Assembly: GCA_903895055.1 (NCBI GenBank)
Contig: CAITSL010000048.1
Coordinates: 1-18,150 of the forward strand
Source: an uncultured bacterium
GTDB lineage: Bacteria > Patescibacteriota > Minisyncoccia > Phycocordibacterales > UBA9973
Length of the DNA: 18,150 bases
Direction of reading: 5' to 3'
In this document: positions 1 to 6,081 of the stretch, in pieces
Numbering within the stretch: the first letter of the stretch is position 1
How the letters are laid out: every line of letters starts with the position of its first letter
The notes under the pieces: model-generated
Seen by the model: the letters and a program-made list of their open reading frames with translations, nothing else
Databases searched by the model: none
Told to the model about the DNA's origin: nothing
Made by a program: the position numbers and the translations under genes

Positions 1-247
1 GGTGGGACCTTAAGTATTCAAAAAGGTCCGACCTTCCCTCATTTGGTTGAATATACGGGATATTGTTTTTCTCGGCCCAAACTTTTACCGGCGGGGGAGT
101 TATGATCATTTTTCTTCCTTGGGGTCGGTCGGGTGAAGTAACAATCAGCGAAGGCAAGAAGCCTGCCTCTTTTAGAATTTCCAAAGTTTCGGATGCGACA
201 TTCGGAGTTCCGAAAAATATAAAATTTAGTTTTGAATTTTTTGGCAT
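1..247 (-). CDS. fmt: Methionyl-tRNA formyltransferase, N-terminal part (runs off the window)
   Basis: Formylates the amino group of Met-tRNA(fMet) using 10-formyl-tetrahydrofolate, so that translation can initiate. The 82 visible codons carry the family N-terminus: a hydrophobic first strand, then FFGTPNVASETLEIL (the usual GTP-x-F/V-A nucleotide-fold start), then VTSPDRPQGRKM and TPPPVKVWAEKN, which match the conserved D-[RKQ]-P-x-G-R-x-x and PPVK segments of Fmt. The start is the ATG read from 247 down to 245. It lies 31 bases after the def stop, so def and fmt form the classic deformylase-formyltransferase pair, with lepB and hisS upstream on the same strand. The C-terminal part, including the OB-like tRNA-binding domain, is outside the window. 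Identity is clear from the sequence; functionality of the missing part cannot be judged. Confidence 0.93.
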   Translation of the reverse strand, partial: MPKNSKLNFIFFGTPNVASETLEILKEAGFLPSLIVTSPDRPQGRKMIITPPPVKVWAEKNNIPYIQPNEGRSDLFEYLRSH

Positions 248-278
248 TTAATTTCTGTACTAGAACCTAGCATCTAAT

Positions 279-842
279 TTATTTAGGCTTTTCTTCTTTA
301 ACATCTTTGGCATGATCAATAAAAAGAATACCTTTTAGATGGTCAGTTTCATGTTGGAAAATTTGAGCCAAGAGTCCTGAAGCGCCTCGAGTAAATTTCT
401 TTCCTTTCTCATCATAAGCAGTAACCGTAGCCTTTTTTGATCGTAAAGTTTTACCATAAAGCCAGCGGACCGAAAGACAGCCTTCGGGAATCCATTCTTT
501 TTCCCGAGACATTTTTGAAATTATTGGATTAATGAAAACTGAGTCTTTGAGAGTTTTCTCGGTATCTTGATTTTTAAGCGATTTTGCTATGTCCTCGCCA
601 GAGGCGAGTCCGCCTTTGGCGGAGAAGATTTTTCCGGAAACCACGAAAATTTTTAAAGGATATCCTATTTGGGGCGCAGCCAGTGCTACTCCATCCTCTT
701 GGTTCTTTAAAGCAGCGGACATTTCTTTCAGTATTTTCTGGATTTTCGGAGTCTTTATCTCATGAATCGGAATTTCTTTAGCGTCTTTTCGGAGCACTGC
801 TTCATTTTTTTGTAAAATCTTTTGCATGGTATTTTTTTTCAC
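279..842 (-). CDS. def: Peptide deformylase with an in-frame palindrome-derived insertion
   Basis: Metallohydrolase that removes the formyl group from nascent N-terminal methionine. All three family motifs are present: GVALAAPQIG (residues 51-60), EGCLS (120-124, metal ligand Cys122) and QHETDH (163-168, ligands His164 and His168, catalytic Glu165). Motif 1 has Ala where Gly is commonest. Between motifs 1 and 2, residues about 73-84 (SAKGGLASGED) are encoded by a GC-rich double hairpin, probably an inserted element. The longest frame starts at GTG 842. The ATG at 827 begins MQKILQKNEAVLRKDA, which fits the usual PDF N-terminus, so it is an equally good start. A purine-rich AGGAGG lies at 845-850, only 2 bases from the GTG and 17 from the ATG. 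The gene sits between hisS and fmt. Confidence 0.95.
   Translation of the reverse strand: MKKNTMQKILQKNEAVLRKDAKEIPIHEIKTPKIQKILKEMSAALKNQEDGVALAAPQIGYPLKIFVVSGKIFSAKGGLASGEDIAKSLKNQDTEKTLKDSVFINPIISKMSREKEWIPEGCLSVRWLYGKTLRSKKATVTAYDEKGKKFTRGASGLLAQIFQHETDHLKGILFIDHAKDVKEEKPK
594..622. repeat. Double hairpin repeat inside def
   Basis: Two adjacent GC-rich inverted repeats: CTCGCC-AGA-GGCGAG (594-608) and CCGCC-TTT-GGCGG (610-622). They are far more GC-rich than the surrounding gene and encode SAKGGLASGE in a variable loop of the deformylase. The core CCGCC-TNT-GGCGG recurs at 3405-3419 and, with changes, at 11277-11294, suggesting a dispersed REP-like family. Confidence 0.75.
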
Positions 843-853
843 CCCCTCCTTCT

Positions 854-877
854 CCTCCCCCTTAGCTAAGGGGGAGG
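854..877. repeat. Perfect 24-bp palindrome between hisS and def
   Basis: CCTCCCCCTTAG followed immediately by its reverse complement (12 + 12 bases, no spacer). The flanks extend the pairing imperfectly, with CACCCC at 840-845 against GGGGTG at 885-890. Read on the minus strand, the downstream arm ends in GGGGGAGG, 11 bases before the GTG start of def, so the palindrome may supply a Shine-Dalgarno-like sequence. Confidence 0.85.
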
Positions 878-893
878 TTGGGTAGGGGTGCGT

Positions 894-2195
894 CTATTTT
901 AATTCTTTCAAATAATCCAGCAATTTACTTAATTTTATAGTATCTTGGGACCGATTGGACATATCTCGCACGATGACGGAATCACTTAAGGCTTCTTTTA
1001 GTCCGAAAATTAAAACATAAGGGACTCCCAGTTTCTCTGCAGCAGCCAATTGAGAACCCAGATTGTCTTTGGAAAGAGATTGAGTAATCGGAATATGAGC
1101 CTTACGCAAAATTTCAATCACATTCAAACTTTTTAATTTTGCTTCTGCTCCGAGTTGAACAAAATATATTTTTGGTTTCTTGATTATTCTGGGCGAAAGT
1201 TTTTTATACCAAGGGGCCGCGATAATTCTGTCCACTCCGATTGAAACACCAACAGCTGGCACATCTTTTTTGCTGCCGATCTGTCGGGCCAGATAATCAT
1301 AGCGTCCACCGCCGGCGAGTGCTAGAGGCAGGGAACCATCCTCGTTTTTTTCTTCAATAATCTCAAAAACAGTGCGCGTATAATAAGAAAGTCCTCGGAC
1401 TAAATTTTTATTGATATTGTAAGGGATGTTCATTTCTTCCAAGTATTCCAAAACTTCGGAAAAATGGCCTTTACAAGAAGGACACAGGAAACTGATCGAA
1501 TCTGGAGCGTTTTCATTTATTTCTTTTGTTTTTATTTCTTTAGAGTCAAGAATTCGGAGGGGATTAGTTTTTAAACGTTCTCGGTCAATGACCGGCAAAC
1601 TATTAATATGTTTTCGATAATAACTGGTAAGTTCTTTCAAATATCCATGTCGGCATTCTTTATCACCAATTGAATTTATATCAACCGAAAGATTTTGCGC
1701 TCCCGCTTCTTCCAAAATATTCATGATAACTTTTATCACCAGGGCATCCAAAATGCTTTTCCCATTACCAAGGCAATCCAGGTCAAATTGATAAAATTGT
1801 CGGTAGCGTCCGCGTTGCGGATTGTCGTGGCGGAAGATCGGGCCATATTGATAAAGCATTACCGGCTGAGGCATCGTTTGCATACCATGTTCTATATAGG
1901 CGCGCATTAAAGAGGCAGTGTGCTCGGGTCGGAGAGCCAAGGCATCTTCACCCTTGGTTTTTAAAGTATACATTTCTTTGTCCACAATATCTGTGCCTTC
2001 TCCAATCCCGGAAGTAAAAACCCTTTCATATTCCAACATCGGAGTTTCTATCGGTTTGAAACCATAATACATTGCTATTTCTTGCGCTTTTTCAAAAAAA
2101 CCTTGGAAATTATAATACTCTTCATTCATAATATCTCTCATTCCCTTGGGAGATTGTATTTCTTTGGAAACGTTTTTGTGTTGTTTTGTTTTCAT
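894..2195 (-). CDS. hisS: Histidyl-tRNA synthetase
   Basis: Class II aminoacyl-tRNA synthetase charging tRNA-His with histidine. The 433-residue length is normal. Visible family motifs are the N-terminal SPKGMRDI (KGxxD entry), RPEHTASLMRAYIEHG, class II motif 2 in GPIFRHDNPQRGRYRQFYQF, the histidine-specific LVRGLSYYTRTVFEI, AGGGRYDYL, and motif 3 in PAVGVSIGVDRI. The C-terminal anticodon-binding domain follows (YFVQLGAEAKLKSLNV to the end). In the histidine-specific motif the common LVRGLDYY is LVRGLSYY, an Asp to Ser change. The ATG at 2195 lies two bases after the lepB stop (TAA-AT-ATG), so translation is probably coupled to lepB. The downstream gene is def, across a palindrome. Confidence 0.97.
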   Translation of the reverse strand: MKTKQHKNVSKEIQSPKGMRDIMNEEYYNFQGFFEKAQEIAMYYGFKPIETPMLEYERVFTSGIGEGTDIVDKEMYTLKTKGEDALALRPEHTASLMRAYIEHGMQTMPQPVMLYQYGPIFRHDNPQRGRYRQFYQFDLDCLGNGKSILDALVIKVIMNILEEAGAQNLSVDINSIGDKECRHGYLKELTSYYRKHINSLPVIDRERLKTNPLRILDSKEIKTKEINENAPDSISFLCPSCKGHFSEVLEYLEEMNIPYNINKNLVRGLSYYTRTVFEIIEEKNEDGSLPLALAGGGRYDYLARQIGSKKDVPAVGVSIGVDRIIAAPWYKKLSPRIIKKPKIYFVQLGAEAKLKSLNVIEILRKAHIPITQSLSKDNLGSQLAAAEKLGVPYVLIFGLKEALSDSVIVRDMSNRSQDTIKLSKLLDYLKELK

Positions 2196-2197
2196 AT

Positions 2198-2770
2198 TTA
2201 TTCGGCTTGTTTGTAGGCGCCAGGCATCAGACCTATTTTATTAATTGGTAATAAACGCAAAAAGACTCTCCCAATCATTAGATTTTTCGATACCACTCCC
2301 CAATATCTTGAATCAGAACTGGCGGGCCGATTGTCGCCCAGAACATAATATTGATCAGGGCCCAGCGTTGCATGTCCATCTATTCCGCCGACATTTTTTA
2401 TGAATGATTGGTCAAGTTTGAAGCCATTTGGATGTTCTTTGTTGGTAATAGTAACTTGATTAAGAGCGCTGTTTATGTCCACTGTTTCCCCCGGCAGTCC
2501 GATGACTCTTTTAATAAAAAATATTTTTGTGTCGTTGGGATTTCTAAAAACCACTACATCGTCCCGTTTGGGAGTACCAGTCAAATATGATATTTCATCC
2601 ACAATCAAATACTGTCCATCGGCAAAAGTTGGAACCATGGAAGAGCCAGAAACGATGAATGGTTGAGCGATAAAAATCCGGATCGGGACAACGATAATTA
2701 TTGCGATAATTGCGAAACGCACCAATTCCCAAAATGACTGCCAATTAGACTTCTTTTTTTGTTCTTCCAT
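2198..2770 (-). CDS. lepB: Signal peptidase I
   Basis: Membrane serine protease that cleaves signal peptides from exported proteins. It has a charged N-terminus, one transmembrane helix (about residues 17-35) and the catalytic domain outside. The family boxes are complete: SGSSMVPTF with nucleophile Ser44, FFIKRVIGLPGE with general base Lys87, and YYVLGDNRPASSDSRYWG (box E). The 190-residue length is at the short end typical of Gram-positive and CPR enzymes. It is the first gene of a minus-strand group with hisS, def and fmt. The start is ATG 2770, preceded by a TGTTAAAAT extended -10 box ending 6 bases upstream. Its substrates probably include the two secreted proteins encoded at 12574 and 15094. 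Confidence 0.96.
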   Translation of the reverse strand: MEEQKKKSNWQSFWELVRFAIIAIIIVVPIRIFIAQPFIVSGSSMVPTFADGQYLIVDEISYLTGTPKRDDVVVFRNPNDTKIFFIKRVIGLPGETVDINSALNQVTITNKEHPNGFKLDQSFIKNVGGIDGHATLGPDQYYVLGDNRPASSDSRYWGVVSKNLMIGRVFLRLLPINKIGLMPGAYKQAE

Positions 2771-2776
2771 TTAGGT

Positions 2777-2785
2777 ATTTTAACA
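2777..2785 (-). promoter_or_regulatory. Extended -10 promoter of lepB, leaderless spacing
   Basis: On the minus strand the sequence is TGT-TAAAAT, then ACCTAA, then the ATG of lepB. The -10 box ends 6 bases before the start codon, so the transcript should begin at or beside the A of ATG. No Shine-Dalgarno sequence can fit. Confidence 0.6.
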
Positions 2786-2845
2786 CAAATAATCCTTGAC
2801 ACAATGCATGAATTTGTTGGGGAATAAAACTAAGGAGGGGAGAAT

Positions 2846-2855
2846 ATGCTATGAT
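2846..2855 (+). promoter_or_regulatory. Extended -10 promoter of pth, leaderless spacing
   Basis: TGC-TATGAT ends at 2855, followed by ATATTT and then ATG at 2862. The 6-base gap matches lepB, rsmE and dnaE. A TTGACA hexamer at 2796-2801 is too far upstream (48 bases) to be its -35. The AAGGAGG at 2832-2838 lies upstream of the expected transcript start, so it is unlikely to act as a ribosome-binding site. Confidence 0.6.
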
Positions 2856-2861
2856 ATATTT

Positions 2862-3395
2862 ATGAAACTAGTAGTAGGACTTGGCAATCCAGGAGAAGAA
2901 TATGAGGGAACCAGGCACAATACTGGGCGGATTATGCTTGCCCTAGTTCAAAAGAAAATAAATCCTAATATTAAGATAAAATTTATTACCCCGGATACTT
3001 TTATGAATAATTCAGGGCATGCTGTTGCCCCTCTCGTAAAAAATAAAAAAGATTTAAAAGATTTGGTGATCATTTATGACGATGTCGATTTGCCGATCGG
3101 CCGAATGAAAATTTCTTTCAATCGGTCCTCTGGTGGGCACAATGGACTGAATTCCATTATTAAGGCTTTGAAGTCTGAAGAGTTTTTGAGGATCAGGGTT
3201 GGCATAACGCCGACGACTTTATCGGGGAAACTAAAAAAGCCCAAAGGGGAGAAAGAAATGTTGAAATTCTTGTTGGGGCAATACAAAGAAAAAGAATTGG
3301 CAGAACTTAAAAAACTTTCCAAAAAAGTTACTGAAGCTATCGAGGTTATATTTACTGAAGGGAAGGACAAAGCCATGTCTATTTACAATAGTTAG
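2862..3395 (+). CDS. pth: Peptidyl-tRNA hydrolase
   Basis: Releases peptides from prematurely dissociated peptidyl-tRNA. The N-terminus KLVVGLGNPGEEYEGTRHN is the family signature with catalytic His19. It is followed by DTFMNNSGHAV, VIIYDDVDLPIGRMKI (conserved Asp pair) and SSGGHNGLNSIIKAL. The ATG at 2862 gives this canonical N-terminus; the frame is open further upstream, to a TTG at 2796, but that adds about 22 unrelated residues and would start inside promoter-like sequence. The 177 residues are shorter than the usual 185-195: the segment between the first helix (GRIMLALV) and DTFMN is about 20-25 residues shorter than in E. coli. The gene is divergent from lepB. It is followed by a palindrome and a microprotein gene. 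Confidence 0.95.
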   Translation: MKLVVGLGNPGEEYEGTRHNTGRIMLALVQKKINPNIKIKFITPDTFMNNSGHAVAPLVKNKKDLKDLVIIYDDVDLPIGRMKISFNRSSGGHNGLNSIIKALKSEEFLRIRVGITPTTLSGKLKKPKGEKEMLKFLLGQYKEKELAELKKLSKKVTEAIEVIFTEGKDKAMSIYNS

Positions 3396-3509
3396 CGATG
3401 CCTGCCCGCCTCTGGCGGGAGTTTGTATAATTAATTCCAGATTGATTTTTTTTAATTATATGCTAGGCTCTTAATAAACTAGTTGGGCAGAATATCGCCC
3501 GTAAAAAAA
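3396..3509. other. Intergenic stretch after pth with inverted repeats
   Basis: No gene is visible. It holds a CCCGCC-TCT-GGCGGG hairpin (3405-3419) without a T tract, which shares its core with the palindrome inside def. It also holds an AT-rich 9-bp inverted repeat, TATAATTAA (3426-3434) with TTAATTATA (3452-3460). The latter could act as a weak terminator for pth because a T-rich run lies in the loop and right arm, but this is uncertain. Confidence 0.6.
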
Positions 3510-3537
3510 TTGACATGAAAAGAATTTTTTGTAAAAT
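3510..3537 (+). promoter_or_regulatory. Promoter of the zinc-finger microprotein
   Basis: A perfect -35 TTGACA (3510-3515), a 16-base spacer and a -10 TAAAAT (3532-3537). Transcription should start near 3544. That rules out the ATG at 3536 as start of the downstream microprotein, since this ATG overlaps the -10 box. Confidence 0.65.
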
Positions 3538-3543
3538 GGCAAA

Positions 3544-3654
3544 ATTTTTTCCGTTTCGTTGTGTGAATGGATCTGCTCCTGTGGGGCAGAAAACAGTGCA
3601 TCTAACGTGCACTGTCATAAGTGTGGTGCTCCCAAGCCAAATTCCGGGCAGTAA
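3544..3654 (+). CDS. RanBP2-type zinc-finger microprotein (about 31-36 residues)
   Basis: A very short reading frame encoding CEWICSCGAENSASNVHC followed by HKCGAPKPNSGQ and a TAA stop. This is the RanBP2/zinc-ribbon pattern W-x-C-x-C-G-x-x-N-x6-C-x2-C-G-A-P-K-P, with four metal-binding cysteines in place. Such a match is very unlikely by chance. No ATG exists in frame: an upstream TAA closes it at 3532-3534. Candidate starts are TTG at 3559 (31 residues) or ATT at 3544 (36 residues). The ATT lies exactly 6 bases after the -10 box, the same spacing as the leaderless starts of neighbouring genes. The transcription unit is isolated, with its own promoter and terminator. Function is unknown; zinc fingers of this type bind RNA or protein in other systems. 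It could also be a decayed fragment that lost its ATG. Confidence 0.6.
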   Translation: MFSVSLCEWICSCGAENSASNVHCHKCGAPKPNSGQ

Positions 3655-3678
3655 AAGTGATGCTTGGAAAAGAATTTA

Positions 3679-3710
3679 ACGCAGTGTTCTTGGTGATACT
3701 GCGTTTTTTT
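3679..3710 (+). terminator. Rho-independent terminator
   Basis: AACGCAGT (3679-3686) pairs perfectly with ACTGCGTT (3698-3705), followed by a run of T to 3710. It ends the microprotein transcript. The T tract overlaps the TAA stop of the converging dnaE gene, so the same hairpin may also serve that side. Confidence 0.85.
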
Positions 3711-6081
3711 ATATCTCCTTCACCCCTTCAATAATAATGCTTTTTTCACCATTACGAAGAGAAACTTTGCCGGTGAGGGCGATGCATTTTTCCGGCACAA
3801 AAATTTCGATTGAATTTTTAAAGACGCTCGGGAAAACTACGGCTTCAATCGAATCGGAGAGATCCGAAATTTTAATAAATGCCATCCGCTCGTCATTTTT
3901 GGTGATTACTTGGCGGACTGTTTCAATAATCCCGGCGATGGTCACGGGCATACCGTTGCCCATTTCTTCTTTTATTTTTTTAATATTTATATCCCGTTTT
4001 TCCAGTTTTTCTCTGATCCGATCGAGCGGGTGTCCGGAAACATACAATCCCAATAATTCTTTTTCCCACAACAATTTTTCCGCTTGGGTGGCAGCTTTCC
4101 CATTTTGTAATTTAAAAGTCGGAGCTTTAGTTTCGGACATGCCACCAAAAAGGGAAGTTTGATTTTGCGCTTGTTTGCCCATTTCTTTGTTGTAGGCAAG
4201 CATATCTTCCAAATTTGCCAACAACACTCCACGATCACCAAATTCATCCATGCTCCCTGATTTTATCAGAGCTTCCATTGATTTTTTATTTAAATTTTTA
4301 TGCTTGATTCGATCCAGAAAATCAGAAATTGATTTATATTTGCCACTGGTTTTTCTTTCAGAGATTATTGCATCGGCAATATCGGTGCCCAGATTTTTTA
4401 TTGTATAAAGTCCGAATCGAATTTCCTTGGAGATAGCGCCTAAGGCCCTATCTACAGATAGGGCCTTAGGCGCTATCTCTCGAATCACTGTAAACCCACC
4501 ATAACTTTCATTAATGTTTGGAGGAAGCACCGGGATATTCATTTTTTTACATTCATCGATAATTTGTGCGATTTTTTCCACATCACCCGATTCGGCAGTG
4601 AGAATCGCCGTCATATATTCCACCGGATAATGTGCTTTCATATAAGCTGTTTGATAAGCAACCTTTCCGTAGCTGGCGGCATGCGCTTTATTAAAACCAT
4701 AAGCTTGGAATGGCTCAAAAAGTTTCCAAAGTTTTTCGGCGAATTCCGGAGTCTGTCCATTATCGATAATTCCCTTGGTAAATTTTTCATATTGGGCGGC
4801 CATTTCGGCTGGAATTTTCTTACCGACCGCTTTGCGAAATTTATCTGCTTCTTCCCAGTTATAGCCGGCCATTTCAAGGGCGCAGAAAAGCAAGTCATCT
4901 TGATAGACGATCAGTCCATAAGATTCGCTCAAGAATTTTTTCATTCTCGGGTCCAAATATTTTACTAGTCTCGGATTATGTTTGCGTTTGATATATTCCG
5001 GGATTGATTCCATTGGACCAGGACGATAGAGGGCCACCATCGCGTTGATGTCATGAATGGAAGTCGGCTTTAATTCTTTCAAATAGCGGGTCATCCCGGA
5101 GCCGTTTAATTGGAAAAGTCCTTCAGTTTGTCCGCTGGCCAAGAGTGAGAAAGTTTTCTTGTCATCAAGTGGAATTCTTTCGATATCAATATCCACGTCA
5201 TAGAATTTTTTTACCAAACTGATTGCATCTCCTAAGATAGCCAAGTTGCGAATACCCAAAAAATCAAACTTCAGTAAACCGGCATCTTCGATGCTATACA
5301 TATCATATTGGGTGATCACTTTTCCTCCCTTGGGGTCTAATTGAGTTGGGGTATATTCATAAAGTGGCTTAGGTGCGATCACGACTCCAGCTGCATGTAC
5401 GGAAATATGGCGCACGCATCCTTCCAGTTTTTTGGCGAGATCAATTATTTCTTTAGTATCTTTTTCTGTTTTGTATGCCTCGCGCAATTCCGGTACGATT
5501 TCCATGGCATGGTCTATGGTCATCGGGAGTCCCTGCGAACCGATCGGAATCATTTTCGAAATTCTGTCGCCGATAGCGTAAGGATAAGCGAGCGCTCGGG
5601 CGACATCTCGCACTGCGCCTCGAGCCATCATGGTGCCGAAAGTACCGATTTGCGCGACTTTATCTCCCCCATATTTTTGTTTCGTATATTCGATCATTTC
5701 ATCTCGTCTGTTGTCGGCATAATCCATATCGATATCGGGAGGGGAAGGACGATATGGATTAAGGAATCTTTCAAAAGGAAGTTTGTATTCTATTGGATTT
5801 ACATTGGTGATGCCGAGGAGATAAGTGACCATCGAACCGGCGACAGAACCTCTAATTGTGGTTAAAATTCCGTGTTCTTTTGCATAATGAAGCAAGTCTC
5901 CAACCACTAAGAAATATGGCGTGTAGCCTTTATTAAAAATTATTGCGAGTTCATATTCTACGCGTTCTTTTATTTCAGGTGTTTCTTTTATTCCGAGTCT
6001 TTCATAACCTTTTTCAACCAACTCCCGCATTTTTGTTTCGTATGTTTTTCCATCTTCGATTTGTAATCGGGGAAAACCCAT
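3709..6081 (-). CDS. dnaE: DNA polymerase III alpha subunit, 3' part (polymerase, HhH and OB domains), frameshifted from the PHP part
   Basis: Carries the replicative polymerase core. It shows RGSVAGS (77-83), then PDIDMDYADNRR with catalytic Asp116 and Asp118, HISVHAAGVVIAP, FDFLGIRNLAIL (third catalytic Asp) and MVALYRPGPMESIPEYIKRK. It continues with YGLIVYQDD, FNKAHAASYG, an HhH-like RIKHKNLNKKSMEALIKSG, and a C-terminal OB fold with PVTIAGIIETVRQVITK. The first codons are not a real start: they continue the upstream reading frame after a single-base shift near 6053-6075. Joined with the PHP part, the protein is about 1071 residues, normal for DnaE. Residues about 535-551 come from an inserted perfect palindrome (4430-4479) just before the conserved IRFGLYTIKN. 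Confidence 0.95.
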   Translation of the reverse strand: MGFPRLQIEDGKTYETKMRELVEKGYERLGIKETPEIKERVEYELAIIFNKGYTPYFLVVGDLLHYAKEHGILTTIRGSVAGSMVTYLLGITNVNPIEYKLPFERFLNPYRPSPPDIDMDYADNRRDEMIEYTKQKYGGDKVAQIGTFGTMMARGAVRDVARALAYPYAIGDRISKMIPIGSQGLPMTIDHAMEIVPELREAYKTEKDTKEIIDLAKKLEGCVRHISVHAAGVVIAPKPLYEYTPTQLDPKGGKVITQYDMYSIEDAGLLKFDFLGIRNLAILGDAISLVKKFYDVDIDIERIPLDDKKTFSLLASGQTEGLFQLNGSGMTRYLKELKPTSIHDINAMVALYRPGPMESIPEYIKRKHNPRLVKYLDPRMKKFLSESYGLIVYQDDLLFCALEMAGYNWEEADKFRKAVGKKIPAEMAAQYEKFTKGIIDNGQTPEFAEKLWKLFEPFQAYGFNKAHAASYGKVAYQTAYMKAHYPVEYMTAILTAESGDVEKIAQIIDECKKMNIPVLPPNINESYGGFTVIREIAPKALSVDRALGAISKEIRFGLYTIKNLGTDIADAIISERKTSGKYKSISDFLDRIKHKNLNKKSMEALIKSGSMDEFGDRGVLLANLEDMLAYNKEMGKQAQNQTSLFGGMSETKAPTFKLQNGKAATQAEKLLWEKELLGLYVSGHPLDRIREKLEKRDINIKKIKEEMGNGMPVTIAGIIETVRQVITKNDERMAFIKISDLSDSIEAVVFPSVFKNSIEIFVPEKCIALTGKVSLRNGEKSIIIEGVKEI
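4430..4479. repeat. Near-perfect 50-bp palindrome inside dnaE
   Basis: Two 24-base arms that are exact reverse complements (4430-4453 and 4456-4479) separated by AC. The minus-strand reading frame passes through it unbroken (EIAPKALSVDRALGAIS). A 6-base direct repeat TCGAAT lies at 4417-4422 and 4480-4485. The distance between copies is 63 bases, exactly 21 codons, as expected for an in-frame insertion with target duplication, although a 6-base repeat may be chance. Confidence 0.9.

Noticed and set aside
258..273. TGCTAGG-type sequence in the def-fmt gap, and another at 3460-3468, as extra copies of the RAYT hairpin
   Set aside because: Only about 7 bases match and no full stem forms; this is near chance expectation for both strands of the window.
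2796..2801. TTGACA as -35 of pth, or TTG here as the pth start codon
   Set aside because: It is 48 bases from the good -10 box, and starting here would add an unrelated N-terminal extension before the canonical Pth start.
3536..3679. ATG-initiated 47-codon frame (MAKFFPFRCVNG...) over the microprotein region
   Set aside because: Its ATG overlaps the -10 box and the product has no motif, while the overlapping frame encodes a complete zinc-finger pattern.
3510..3710. Known structured RNA (6S, SRP RNA, tmRNA) between pth and dnaE
   Set aside because: None of the conserved sequence blocks of these RNAs is present; the reading frame and the cysteine pattern explain the region better.
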